Assembly: GCF_013368755.1 (NCBI RefSeq)
Contig: NC_049563.1
Location: forward strand, 186,001-250,000
Length of the DNA stretch: 64,000 nt
Source of the DNA: Talaromyces rugulosus
Lineage: Eukaryota; Ascomycota; Eurotiomycetes; Eurotiales; Trichocomaceae
Direction: 5' to 3'
A program made the position numbers and the translations under genes. Below the pieces are notes generated by a model. It was not told the DNA's origin. It saw only the letters and a program-made list of their open reading frames with translations, and searched no databases. Below are positions 44,045 through 56,025 of the stretch, piece by piece. Position 1 is the stretch's first letter. Every line of letters begins with the position of its first letter.

Positions 44045-46061
44045 ATGACCATGTTCGTAACATTTGCTGCAAGCTCTCCGATGCACTGCGATCAGGACCC
44101 CGAAAAGAGAGCACCCAAGCCGAAACGCGCTCCAGTCACCCGGGCGTGCTCTTGGTGTCGCCTGAACCGGGTGCGCTGCGACAATTACCACCCTTGTCGT
44201 AACTGTCGCCATAGAAAAGGCAAATGTCACAGAGACCACACGGCTGAAGTTGCCACTTTGCCATCAGTCTTGAAGTGAGTATGCGAAACTTGAAATTATT
44301 GAAATATTAATTCCAGCCAGGGAAAATCAAGCGTTGAAATTACGGATCTCCCATCTCGAGACCCAGATCCGAGACCGGACATCGTCAGAGCCTCTGCCTC
44401 GGAACTGGCAACGGCCGTATCTTTCCCTTGGCCCTGCTACGGACATTCGTAGAGGGCTCGTGGTGACAAATGATATAGGAGGAACCCCGCAACTTTATGG
44501 ATTCTCGTCATTACGCTGTCTCTCCTCAAGGATCACCTTGCAGTTGCGATCCGTGTACGGATGGCGGTATTCAGACCTGGACATTCAATGCCAAACAGCA
44601 GGTTCACCTTTCGCCTGGCCTACGAATATTGTTTCCAGCAATGCATCCGGCTCTCCTTTGTCACAAGAAGAACTTACAAACGGTGCCTACATGACCCGAG
44701 AGCAGGAAGATGGATGTTTAAGACTTTTCTGGCAAACCTATCACTGTACGGTCCCAATCCTCGATGAACGTGCGTTTAAGGAGCATCACGCGTCAATATG
44801 GGCGGGTCGACCAGCCGATAGCAGGATTAGAGAAAACTCGCCGCTTGTTGATATTGTCCTTGCCGTTTGTATACAGTACGGCATGACTCTTGTACCCAGA
44901 GAGAATACAAGTGGATGCTTGGACGCCGACATCAATACCACTGATGCGAGCAATGCCGGCCGTTGGTACTTCCAGCGCTCTCAGTCGTTACTAAGCGCAT
45001 ACCTTGAAAATCCATCAGTGATGCTACTTCAGTGCCAAATAATATCGATCATATACCTACGTGATGCCTCATTTTCGAATATGGCGTCCAGTGCTGCAGC
45101 CGCTGCCGTTCAGACGGTTTACGCTCTTGGCTTTCACTTAGATTTCAATGGAGATTATTGCCGAAAGGAACGCGAGTTTCACAAACGGTTATGGTGCATG
45201 ACATATGCATTGGAAAGTAAAATTAGCATGGATCTAGGACGTCCCTTTGTAACTCGGGAGCTCAACGTATGCCTACCATCAGATGATCCGGAGCTGGCAT
45301 CAATATCCAGCACCATGTTTACGCAACCATCGAAGTTGGGAATTAGATGGTTGAGTTACCACGTCCACCATGTTGATCTCATTCGAGTGGCTCGGGGGAT
45401 CTATTCGAACTTGGAGGATAATCGCGCATATGAACTTGCCACGAATGGTGGCAAAGAATTCTACGATGACCCCCAAACCATGGAGAACTGCAGTAAATTC
45501 TTAACCCAACAAATCAGTATCCTCTTATCTTGGCTACAAAGCGTCCCTGACATATTAATCTGTCGTAGAAAATGCAGTGGGCGTTCATTTTCTACGGACG
45601 GATCGGCACTGGACATAGATAGATGTGCGCCCAGCTGGCTTCAGATGCAAATATTCACGCTTGAACTCATATATCACGATACAATAATCAATTTTTGCCG
45701 GCCCTTCATTAGCTTCCAGGCGAACTCGAGAACCTCCACGCCACTATCAGACGAGACTGCAGCCATATGCCTGAAACACGCCATCACCGTCACGGATATA
45801 GTCCACCAAGTCCTAGAAGAAACAGAGACTCTCTACGGCTGGCATCGAGCATATCAATTTCAATGGAATGCTACTCTTTCGATGATAGGTTTCGCATTTG
45901 GCTACCAGGAATCTCCTCTCGTCCCATCGGCTCTCATGGGGATAAAAAAAGCTATTAGTGTCTTCGATATGTTTGACAATAACTTTGCAGCGGCCGCATG
46001 TGTAGGCCGAATTACTCGCGACCTTTTCTCTATGTTAAATCAAGTTTTAAAACTGCTATAA
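44045..46061 (+). CDS. Zn2Cys6 transcription factor with fungal-specific regulatory domain
   Basis: Two exons (44045-44274 and 44321-46061) join to 656 aa. The zinc cluster is CSWCRLNRVRC-DNYHP-CRNCRHRKGKC at about residues 34-60, followed by a predicted coiled coil (LKENQALKLRISHLETQI) formed across the 46-nt intron. The acceptor is the second CCAG (ending 44320); the first would break the frame. The fungal_trans middle homology domain lies around residues 190-450 and contains the LWCMTYALESKISMDLGRP block. The C-terminus is helical and ends QVLKLL. An alternative start is the Met at 44081. It is the regulator nearest to the BVMO and to the ACS transporter, so it is a candidate controller of that group; this is inference. 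Confidence 0.88.
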
Positions 46062-46381
46062 AAAGGTGTGTATCTAAAGCCATTGAGTTTGGGAAGCGCC
46101 AGGAAGAATCGGCCGCTCAGAACGCGGAGAGCGATCCATTATTTTCATGTTTTAATTTAGATTCTAGTGCTGCTCCTTCTGCTTCTACTGGTACTTCATT
46201 TATTATAGATAAACAGGGGTGGAGGAAGTAAATCTAATTTTTGTTGAGCTTATCCCGAAAAATTTGCATTGGACTGAAATTTGCATTGGACCGGTGCGCA
46301 CCAAAAGCGAGAGCGGTTGGTGAGGCAGGATGGCACGGTTATAGCTTGTATACTATGTAACTACTACCTACCCTACCTAAT
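46062..46381. other. Spacer with a possible mobile-element scrap
   Basis: A short open stretch ending in IIDKQGWRK (stop near 46231) follows the regulator stop. It resembles coding debris rather than a gene, and I do not recognise the family. A short sequence, ATTTGCATTGGAC, is repeated at about 46262 and 46280. Confidence 0.35.
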
Positions 46382-48395
46382 CTAACCGTATATATCGGGT
46401 AGTACCATGAGATTCCAATATTCGTCGAAATCCAACGTCTGTGTATCTGCCACGGTCTCGTCTCTAGCCTCCCGCTGTGTAAAGCCATTACCAAGGAAAG
46501 CAAAGCGGTTCTTACTAAAATATTCAATATCGTAATCCTCCCAGCGGGGTTTTCGTAGTGATTCGATGAAGTGGTATGTAGATCCTGCGTAGATGGCTAC
46601 GACGCGCCCATCCTTGGTCCCGCGCTTATACCAGCTGCTGCAGGGTGCGGTCCACACAGTTCCCTTGAGGTATTCTTGGGTATGCTCGTTGTATTCCGAG
46701 GTCACCTTGGCATTCACGGCAAAGGACTTGATTCCTTGGGTTTGGATCTTTTCGATGCACTGGGAAATGTAGACACCAGTCATTTGGATGGCTTGGACAA
46801 GGGAACCATTGGAGATTGGAGAGTTGGGTCCAATGAAAGCTAGTTTAACACACGTTAACATTTAGTTCACTTTAGTTGCGGGCATATGAGATGCAGAGAT
46901 TAGAGATTTAGCATAGTAGAAGAACTTACTAAAGTAATTGGGGAAATCAGGAATTGTGGTGCCAAAGTAGCATTCTGGTTCATTCTCAGCCCACTTCTTA
47001 GCCAGCTCGATACCATTCAAGCCGACGACAGGAAATCGTGGCCTGAAGGTGGTGTCGAAACCAGTAGCACAGCAAATGACGTCGAATTCGATATCTCTAC
47101 CGTCTTTTGTTTTAATTCCAGTCTCCGTAATGCTGTGGATATTGTCCCACAGTGTGTTCACATTGTCCCGAACGAGGGACTCGAGAAATCCAGGTCCAGG
47201 CGTTACTCGTCGACAGCCAACTGGGAAGTCCGGAAGCAGCCAGTTCGCAATATCCTTGCCTTTTTCCGTGTCCCCAAGCCGTTCAATCATTGTTTTTCTA
47301 TAGAAGGCATCTGCATTTCTCTGTGCTTCTGAACCTGCCATAGATGACTTGAAGTTCCTGATTCTTCGGTCCGCAAGAATGCGACGATGTTCCTGCAAGT
47401 ATTTGGGGTCTTCTTTGAAGCGCTTCAGCTCCTCCGCATCATAATATTGGTTTTTGTCCATTTTTGGGTCGCCTTTCTCCGGCTCGACAATTCCTTCCGG
47501 GGATATCCACGTCTTGGATCGCACGAAAGACGTGACATTTTTTGCTTCTACATGTATGATTTAGCAGTGAGCGCAAATGTGGGACTAACTAACTTACTAG
47601 TGGCCAGCTGTGGTAGAATTTGAATGGCTGATGATCCGATGCCTATCACTGCTACCTTCTTATCATTGAAATCATATTCTTGGTCCCAGTGGGCAGAGTG
47701 CATTAATTTCCCTTGGAAAGTCTCAATACCAGCAATCTCAGGCCACTTCCAATTACTGTAGCCTGGTCAACACCTATAGATATGAAAGAAAAGAATCGTA
47801 TCTCACTTCAATAAGCCCCCAGCATTGATCAGAATATCTGGCGAGTCGGTAAACTCAGTGTCTCTTTCCAAGTCATGAACCTTGAGCTCCCATTTTCCAG
47901 AGGCTTCATTCCAATTCGCGCTCTTGACTGTGCTCTGATATTTGATATACGTGCCACAATTGTACTTGTTTGCAACACCTTTCAAGTAGTCGAAAATCTG
48001 CTCAGAGGAGGCGTAGTAATTTGGCCAATTCGGGTTAGCTTCGAATGAATACGCATAATTATGGGCTGGAATATCGCATTGACATCCGGGGTATCTAATC
48101 AGGCTGTATCAGCTACTATTCATCATTTTCTCTGAGGCGAGGAGGAAAGAGAAGCGAACCTGTTCACAAGCCATGTTCCACCTAGATCATTGTTTGACTC
48201 ATAGATTTGGAATGTGATGTTTTGATTTCGCATCTTCTCTTCAAATACTATAGCCATTAGGAGACCTGAAAAACCGGCCCCGATGCAAACTACTCGAAGT
48301 GGGCGCCTGGTTCCTAGAGGGCTATCGGCAATCTTGTAAGCGGAGCTTCCATCCTGGTGCAAACCATTTTGTTGGACACCATTTGTGAGAGACAT
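46382..48395 (-). CDS. FAD-dependent Baeyer-Villiger-type monooxygenase
   Basis: Five exons (48395-48160, 48094-47807, 47755-47598, 47547-46930, 46839-46382) join in phase to 585 aa. The FAD Rossmann motif is VVCIGAGFSGL near residue 37; the NADPH Rossmann motif is VAVIGIGSSAIQ. Between them lies the BVMO fingerprint in FQGKLMHSAHWD (F-x-G-x3-H-x3-W-D). YPGCQCDIPAHNYAYSF and VICCATGFDTTF are further family blocks. The enzyme inserts oxygen next to a ketone to give an ester or lactone, or oxidises a heteroatom, using NADPH and O2. No targeting signal is seen. An HSL-type esterase 8 kb to the right would suit hydrolysis of its product. The start ATG at 48395 follows a non-ATG in-frame extension. 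Confidence 0.9.
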
Positions 48396-49699
48396 ATTGA
48401 ATTGGTACAAGAGGTACTAAACAATCCCGGAATATGATATCGGAAATGTCAGATTTGGTAGGCAAGCCTCTTAAAGATGATATGCTACTTAAGATAATGG
48501 CAACTGGGCCGTCATATTTGGGGATGGAGGATGGAGTGAAGTGCTGACTAGTGTATGTTTCCCCAAATGGGGGGTATTGGGGTTCTAACGGGATGAGGTC
48601 TAGAAGAGCAAGAAACTCGTCTACAAAATATTTTGGGGTTCTACCGCTGGGTTGCAACTTACTACATCTATATCACGAAATTATGGCGTGGGGTCATCGC
48701 GTTAGTCAAGTATTTCGCAGCTTGTTATTAGCAGGTTAGAGAATGTGGGGTAGCTGCGTTCGCAGCACAAACGGCGGTTGGGATGCAAGTGTGACTACAT
48801 CTAAGTAGGGTCTGAATCTCTTGTAACGCTTCTAGCTACAGCTTTTAGGTTTCTCCTAGCCCGAGGCTTCTAGCTTCTGTTCAATTTGCTCTCGTGTCAT
48901 CGTTTAACTATCTGATGGCTTGGCGAGTTACATTGGACATCCAGAAAATGTTTAGCAACACGTTCGAGGCTTAATAGCATCAATACACGCTGGATGGGGA
49001 GCGGACCTTAGATAGATATATTTAAATCAATATTATCTATACTACTTGCATAGAGGTGAAACACAACACAATATACCACGAGATAACGGAGAGGGCACTT
49101 CTAAGAAATAAGTTGCACATACCACGCGATGCTACTAACGGCTGACCCAAATCTCACACCCCAGTAAGATATATTGCTTGATCTGAAGAATCCGTTTGTA
49201 CATAGCAGCCAATCAAACGATACAGGTCAGATCTCGAAGTTTGTCCTAGTATTATATGATGTGACATGACTTTCCAGAGGCGAAAAGGAGGGGATTGACA
49301 TGGAATAGGGTTGAGAATTGTCAGAATCAGCGCGGTAATTTTATCCCGAAATTATGTTTTGAATTTTATGGAACAAATTGGCACGAATTTCAATATATTG
49401 ATTTCTCGTAGTGGACAAACTTGCACTTGATTTACTAGGGGGAATGTCCTCAGTTTTGAAGATATCAAGCCCCTGATTATAGAACGTGTTTTTATCTAAT
49501 TGGTCAAATTTTCACCCAGTCGGGGTCGATTCGGCGCCTCAAAATCGCCTATATTTTCCAACAGTTATCGCTAACAATTACCCCACTCCTTTAACTCCAG
49601 CTGAGTGCATTACCCCCCGGAGTTAGAACGCTTAGGAGATCAGGTTAGGATTTCCAGAACCTTAGCAGGTTAGGCGTATACCCAACCAAGAATCCCACC
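48396..49699. other. AT-rich spacer, promoter of the monooxygenase
   Basis: This 1.3-kb region holds the BVMO promoter at its left and degraded sequence beyond. No gene or domain is seen on either strand. Confidence 0.4.
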
Positions 49700-52381
49700 G
49701 GATGGCGTGGGACTAGGGATTGGTCAAATTGCTGATTTTGCTTGTCAGCGTCAAACCTGACATGACAATACGGAGTACGTGTCAGCGTCAAATCTGACAA
49801 TTTTGCGTAAATTAAAATGGGTCTGCTAAGACAGATATTCCAAGCAATATAATTGGTTAAAAGGATGCCTTAGCCAATAAAATTTGATTTTCTCATGTTG
49901 CCGTGCAACTCGATATAAATATTGAGATTATATATAATTGTATGCTTACAGCTCACAAACAAGTCGTCATATTGAATATTTTCATCTCCTATCTCCTTTC
50001 CTATCTCAATTTCTTCAAAAATCATGTCAAATCAACGCCCACGACTTCTTGCTTCAGAAATCAATGTTAATTTACTAAAAAAGGCCTTCAATTATCGCAT
50101 AGTCAAGGAAAAAGTAATGTCGTGAGCGCTCTCCCTAGTTTACTTACTAACAAATAAAAATAGAAAAAGTCAAATGCAATTTTTGCCCACATTATAAAGA
50201 GCATGCTGAACACTCAACGCATCAAAAAAGCCACTTAATAAATTCTTGGCGCTTCAAAAAATCGCTTCTTGATGAGTTTTGGAACAAGTTATCTCGTCAA
50301 CCAAGCTCTCAGCTTCTTCTTTCAAATATGACATTTGCTGGAGGTAAGAAATTGTATACAGAAATTGACCAGCTTCTAGGAATGGTGATTTTTACTAGTG
50401 TAAGACCTTTTGCAACGTTCGACAGTGAGGAAATAAGATTTTTAGTAAGTGCGCTTGATCCTAAATATCATATCCCTGGAATCAATAAAATTATTAATTC
50501 TATTTTTACCAAACTGTTATGCTGCTGTTCATGAACAGGTATTTTCAAAGCTTGCAAAATCTCAATATCCTAATGTCAGCATCGATGAGAGAACTGATAT
50601 TAGAAAGCGTCAAGTGCTTAATATCTTAATGTCAGATTCACAGCGCTCATATTGCCTTGCTTTGAGAGATCTGGAAGACGAAACTGCAACAACAGAGAAT
50701 TTGGCAAGCTGGGTTATTACTGAGGTAAGCCATTATTTTATAAATTAATATGTTACTAATTTTATGAATTTGAATAGCTTTATGATCTCGTTAACGGTGA
50801 TTTCTCACGCATAAATTCGATAACCACTGATACGTACAGCACGATACATTGGCTATGGAATATTTTAGCTTCAAAGGAAGAGACTAAAAATATCTTTTTA
50901 TTAGGATGCGATTCTCATGGTTTACAACTTCTAATAAAAGATATTTTGACACTTCCCACTATTAGCGAAACCTTCAAAAACGCTCAGCTCATTGTATCCC
51001 ATTTTAATACTGCACCACTACAGCTCTCAGCTCTGCGGTAAATACAGCTTCAAGAATATAGAAAGGAACGCGTGTTACTTGGTTCAATAATTACACGCTG
51101 GGGCAGTCAATATAGCATGCCCATGAGCCTCAAAGTGAACGAAAAAGCACTGATCTAGTATGTGCGAGACAATCCTTGCAAACCTGAGGTCAAGTCTGTT
51201 TTACGCTCCATAGACTTCTGGGATGAGCTCAGTCAATTACTTCATATTTTGAAACTAATTCATGAGTATATCATAGCTTCCGAAGTAATGGCATCTTATG
51301 CAGGGTATGTTATACAACGTTGGTTTGATATTTAAAAGCATCTAGAAAGCTTCAAAAAGATAATACTATTTAGAAGCGATATAAGCAAATTTATGGAGTC
51401 AAAATTCTTCAAGCGAATGCGCTATTAGGTGCAGGATTTGCACTGGGCTGCTCATTATTTGATTTCCCTCACAAAGGATGAGCAAATGCCTGTAAATTTG
51501 CAAGAAAAAGTCTTCCAAATTCTTCAGCGATATTACATCAAAATTCCTCACGAAGCTATATTGCAATTTGCTCAAGATCGTAATGCTGCAGGCGAATTCT
51601 TTTAATCAAGTTTTTGGCAATATAAGACCGATCTAAAAGCTTTTGAACAGATCTAGGTAAGTCAGAATTAATCTTATTTCGTCAGAATCTAATAAATTAT
51701 TATAGAAATCAACTTCTCAGCTTTCTAGCGAGTTATTAAGCTTAGCGTTACGTCTTTTCTACACCACTACAACATCTGCACCCTCCGAGCGTGCCTTTTC
51801 TACGCAGAATCAATAGTTGACATTATTGAGGAATTATATGACGGCTACACATACTATATAGTTACGTTTATATATTTGAACTCATAGTCACTGCAAGAAA
51901 CGCTAAAAGAAGAGAAGGAAGAAATACACCTAGCTGCTGAGGATAATCTTATATCTTAATGGGGGGAAATGCCTCATATTTTATCACCCTCGACATGCGA
52001 TCCTGAGACCCTGCTGCCTCTGGCTGAGGCAGCATTGATTTGTACAGGGCAGACTTTATAGGCATAAGTCTGAGCCTGCACCTGCACCTGCGCCTAAGCG
52101 AGGCTTAATTCGTTCAAAAATGCAATAAAAATCAAAATCAGCATCTGTGTCCTTATCAGGCTTAGTGCATTTTTTATATTTCTTGTCGGAATGAGTCACG
52201 TATTTGGATTTTATAAAAAAATTTAAATATTTTTACGTAGATTCCTTAAAAATACTTGCCGCCACTAGTAACTTGTTAGTAAAAAGGGGTCCGACGCAGG
52301 ACCCAAAACTTGACAAAAAATCGTGTCATGTCAGGGTGGGTCCTTGACATGACCAGTCACTACGCGGGACTCACGCCATCC
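49700..52381 (+). mobile_element. Degraded hAT-superfamily transposon
   Basis: The plus strand shows a hAT transposase in broken frames. An ATG at 50024 opens MSNQRPRLLASEINVN. A BED-type zinc finger follows at about 50170-50255 (KCNFCPHYKEHAEHSTHQKS). The central region has WLWNILASKEETKN and LGCDSHGLQLLIKDIL. The hAT dimerisation motif is near 51770-51805 (TTSAPSERAFSTQN). Stops and frameshifts are frequent. A perfect 10-bp inverted repeat, GGATGGCGTG at 49700-49709 and its complement at 52372-52381, may mark the ends. Near the left end a 20-bp word is repeated at 49743-49762 and 49780-49799, like hAT subterminal repeats. No matching 8-bp target duplication is visible, so the ends are provisional. 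Confidence 0.75.
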
Positions 52382-52535
52382 CGTGCCCCGTAGATTTATC
52401 TACCGCTGTGATGAAGCCTTACCTTTCGATCTTAGAAATGTGCATCTCACAGCCTGTAGGGAGTAGTTATCCTATGTACACATATATCTTAGCCTAGGCC
52501 TACTCACACTCGTCCTTGTTGTCCTTGATACTGCA

Positions 52536-53390
52536 ATGTCGCATTTTGAATCGCCGTCCCTCAACCTCGTCGGAACACTCGCGGCACAGAAGACTTCGAT
52601 GCAAGTGAGCATCTTGTTCCCAAGTGGTATGTCCCACTGTCCTCCTCCTCTCCCTATCCATTGCCGTCCCGTAATTGCTTACCTGAGGCATGATGTAACA
52701 GGTCTCTGGCTTAACATAACTATTGAGTCACTAACTACGCCCGCTCAAGCCTGCACAATCTTTGCACCAGGGACCCAGTATACGGTCGAAGCAACACATC
52801 AATGCCTTTATCGTCGTATGCTTTACGATCGTCTTAGGCAGGTAGTACCGCTACTCATCCGAGACGGTGATCTATGCTGGTTCCTTACCATTAATAAAGA
52901 TGACAATCCTACGGAGTCTTGTCTTTTTCATGGTGCTAAACTAGAATTGAAACCCCTCTCGAAGTACATTCCAGAGTACGGATTCTGCTTTGCAAGGTCC
53001 GCGTTTGTCAGTGAGCGGGACCGATTCAACCCGAGGGCTACCCGGTCGGGCTTCTGGGAGGAGTGGACTCAGCGGCAACCTTCTGATGTGGAGAGACTGC
53101 TGATCAATCGAGATGGCTGGGAGGCTCTATACTTTGTCCAGCCTCCAGCCTCGTGCTCGGACATCACAGTTAGTCGTCTAAGGGATGAGTTATGTAACAG
53201 TCTACAGATAATAGACCCAGGAAGACTCTCATTTACTTCAGGCCCCTATACGTGGAATTCAGCATTCCAGGAGGATGGTCGATCGTTCTATGAGACGTAT
53301 TTCACGCAAGACATTGTCGTCGATTCAAGACATATGGTCACAGCCGAAAAATCGGCATTGGTATATGTCACGGAAAACCATATCGTCTAA
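52536..53390 (+). CDS. Hypothetical protein, no recognised domain
   Basis: An uninterrupted frame of 284 aa lies between two dead transposons (start MSHFESPSLNLVG). The codons look functional and the frame is free of stops although its surroundings are strongly decayed. Composition is globular with many aromatic residues: YGFCFARSAFVSERDRFNPR, SGFWEEWTQRQ and TWNSAFQEDGRSFYETYF. No signal peptide, membrane segment or catalytic motif is recognised. It could be an orphan fungal gene, a host gene captured with a transposon, or part of an effector-like family. The start could be any of several nearby Met codons. Confidence 0.55.
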   Translation: MSHFESPSLNLVGTLAAQKTSMQVSILFPSGMSHCPPPLPIHCRPVIAYLRHDVTGLWLNITIESLTTPAQACTIFAPGTQYTVEATHQCLYRRMLYDRLRQVVPLLIRDGDLCWFLTINKDDNPTESCLFHGAKLELKPLSKYIPEYGFCFARSAFVSERDRFNPRATRSGFWEEWTQRQPSDVERLLINRDGWEALYFVQPPASCSDITVSRLRDELCNSLQIIDPGRLSFTSGPYTWNSAFQEDGRSFYETYFTQDIVVDSRHMVTAEKSALVYVTENHIV

Positions 53391-53719
53391 CAGCAAACGA
53401 GCCATAGTTATAGGCAACTTAAGTACTATATATCGTACTCCTCTCTACCAGAGCCTAGCTCTTAAAATGAAGTTGTTGGTAGAGTAGCAGGGGGTGGTGG
53501 CAGAATGTCTATAAGGGTAATTGTCGCTCGGTGCTAGTTAATGATTTATGAACACCTAGTGCTAATTTTTCATACGTACAAACTCGCTATAAGAATATGA
53601 TCGGGACCGCATTCATATTCTTATGTGGGGGATGCTTGGGCTCAAAACAAAGAGAGCTCTTAAATCAGCTGAAATCGCTCAAATCCGAGGTCTTAAAAAC
53701 GTCTATAGGTTGCTTATGC
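53391..53719. other. Spacer between hypothetical gene and transposase fragment
   Basis: No gene is supported. An imperfect inverted repeat built on AAGAATATGA and its complement lies around 53591-53625 and could be the old end of the pogo-type fragment. Confidence 0.35.
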
Positions 53720-54573
53720 TAGATTATTCCCTACACGTAAAGAAGCTATTAAGAGTCGTCTGCTTCACTGTTGATATCTTTATTTGTGCCATCTCCCTAC
53801 CGATTTGATCGAGAGCTTGTAACGTATCTTGACTTGTATCTCCTTTCCGCTGTAACGTCCACAGTTTGACAGTTTTCCAAGGCCTCTATAGCCTTTGCTA
53901 TAGAGCTATTTTAACCTTAATATCTCCTTCCTCGTGTATGTCGCTCTACTATCAAGGCGAATATATCTCGATTATCGTCCACGGTTGTCTTGCTCTAGGG
54001 GTTAATAAACTCAATCACAAAGATATGTTCTTTACCTTTAGCAGGAGGATGGAGGGACTCCATTTGCACTTATAATTTGGCTCATTTAGTTGCTTGAGCG
54101 TCCTCTCAAGTTGGATTTTGCTCAGTCGGGTTAATTAACGTAGACTTGGTCTCACATCTTCGAATCATCTCTTGTATAACCCCGTATTACTATACAACAC
54201 GGTACTATGATATAGCTTTAAGGAGTATAGCGGTCTTGTTTGGATATCACCCCTTCTTGTACTCTCGTAGCATAAATACGACCCAATGTCGTTGATGTTG
54301 AACCTTAAAACTCGCGATAATGCCTTGATCTATGGCCTACTAGTAAGACGTAGTATTCGGAGGAAGCTATACGATTCGTACGTTTGAGAGAGCTGTTAAA
54401 TTCCTAACCAAATAAACACCTAGCTTATGACCAGAGAAGTTGTCTGTTACTATGTACAGGGATGTGGCAAGAAGAGCTTTCGATTGGTGATAATTGAACG
54501 TTGAGAGATGAAGTAACTGAGAAGCTAATACATATGTTCCTAAATAAAGCGCTCGTTTATCTATTTTATCCAC
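53720..54573 (-). mobile_element. Degraded pogo-type transposase, 3' part
   Basis: The minus strand encodes the last half of a DDE_1 transposase of the pogo superfamily. KRALYLGTYVLASQ and DNFSGHKLGVYLV carry the middle catalytic Asp. LPPNTTS, then DQGIIASFKVQHQRHW, follows after stop codons. VKQTTLNSFFT is the usual C-terminal motif near 53740-53780. The N-terminal half is missing. The fragment starts exactly where the histidinol-dehydrogenase-like gene ends (54561), so that gene terminates at an old insertion border. The frame has many stops. Confidence 0.75.
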
Positions 54574-56025
54574 TCATACTCGCTACCGGTAGCCAGATGG
54601 TCCCTTAGATCTCCTGAGCGAGCATGGCCCTCAAAATTTTCTGCACGAGCTGCTCGTCCACATAGTTTCCCTAATCTCCCACTTGCCTCCTGGGACGTCA
54701 CTTCCTGGTATGTTACCGTCTTAAGAAACTTTCCTACCCACAGGCCTCCAGTATACCGAGCCGCTTTACGGGTTGGAAGTACATGGTTTGTCCCTATGAC
54801 CTGTCATAATGAACAAAGTTAGAAGCTCCAAGGTATACGTGTACACGATAGTAGGCGGTAAGAGTGGACTAGCAGGTGTGAAGGAGAGGAGTAGAAGTGT
54901 CGTACCTTATCTCCAAAAGAAACACAAGTCTTTTCACCCAAGAACAACGCGCCATAATTCCTCATCTTTTCTAGAGCCTCGCGAGGTCGTTTTGTAAGGA
55001 TTTGAACATGCTCGCTAGAATACTCGTCGGCAAGGGCATAGGCCTCTGTTAAATCTCCCACAATAGCCACTTCACCAAATGTCCTCCAAGACTCCCCTGC
55101 CAGCTCAGCGGTCGGGAGTCTAGTAAGCAGTGTATCAACTATCTCAATCGTTTTCCTACCAATATCCTCCGACGTAGTAATAAGGACAGCAGGAGTGTCT
55201 GGACCATGTTCTGCCTGCGATAGCAAATCAGTAGCAATAGTGAAAGGATCTGCAGCCTCATCGGCAACTATAAGGACCTCCGTGGGTCCAGCAAAGAGAT
55301 CGATACCAATGTCGCCGAACATCTGCTTCTTTGCCTCGGCGACGAACGCATTGCCCGGTCCGGCGATAAAATCTACCTTGCGCATTGTTTCAGTACCAAT
55401 TGCCATCGCAGCAACAGCTTGAACCCCGCCTAGGATAAAGATCTCATCTGCACCAGCTAGATACATGGCTGCAACAGTGGAGCTAGGGATTTCGCCAAGG
55501 ATTGGTGGCGTGCACCCTACTACATATGAAACTCCAGCGGTTTTGGCCGTAAGAATAGTCATGTGCGCGGATGCGAGGAGAGGGTAGCGGCCACCAGGGA
55601 TGTAACTATTACATAGATCAGTACCTTGCAGCAAAAAATAACAGCAGTAATAGAAAAGGCACATACGCGCCAACAGAACTGATAGGTAAATTTTTATGCC
55701 CGAGATGAACACCAGGCTGGATCTCAATCTCGATATCCGAAATGGACTTTCTTTGTGCAATAGCGAATTTGCGCACATTTTCTTGCACTTCCTTGATGTC
55801 CTTGATAGTTTGCTCCGGGACTCGAGAAATGATGTCTTTTATCTCCTCCTCTGACAGCTTGAAGGATACAGGCGACCACTTATCGAACTTTTCCGAGTAT
55901 TGTCGTACAGCGGCATCCCCATTACTTCTAATATCGTCGATGACACCCTTGACAATTGCTGGGACACTTGTGCTTAATGGCCTTGCATGGGGCTTAGGAG
56001 CGGCAGATTTGATATAATTAGGCAT
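54561..56025 (-). CDS. Stand-alone histidinol-dehydrogenase-family enzyme
   Basis: Three exons (56025-55667, 55605-54906, 54800-54561) join to 432 aa. The conserved core is SVGAYIPGGRYPLLASAHM (created by splicing), GGVQAVAAMAIGTETM and FIAGPGNAFVAEAKKQ. The metal and catalytic residues of HisD-type enzymes are present: Gln and His in SQAEHGPDT, the Glu-His pair in SSEHVQI, Asp in GDKVIGTNHVLPT and His in FEGHARSGD. It should be an NAD-dependent zinc dehydrogenase oxidising a primary alcohol to an acid in two steps. Fungal histidine synthesis uses a large trifunctional protein, so this short form is more like the bacterial paralogues that act on other diols (for example sulfopropanediol dehydrogenase). 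The substrate is unknown. Its 3' end abuts a transposon fragment. Confidence 0.9.

Noticed and set aside
46062..46231. Separate small gene after the Zn2Cys6 regulator
   Set aside because: No start context and no domain; looks like debris.
54561..56025. Histidine biosynthesis gene HIS4
   Set aside because: It is far too short and lacks the cyclohydrolase and pyrophosphohydrolase domains of the fungal trifunctional protein.
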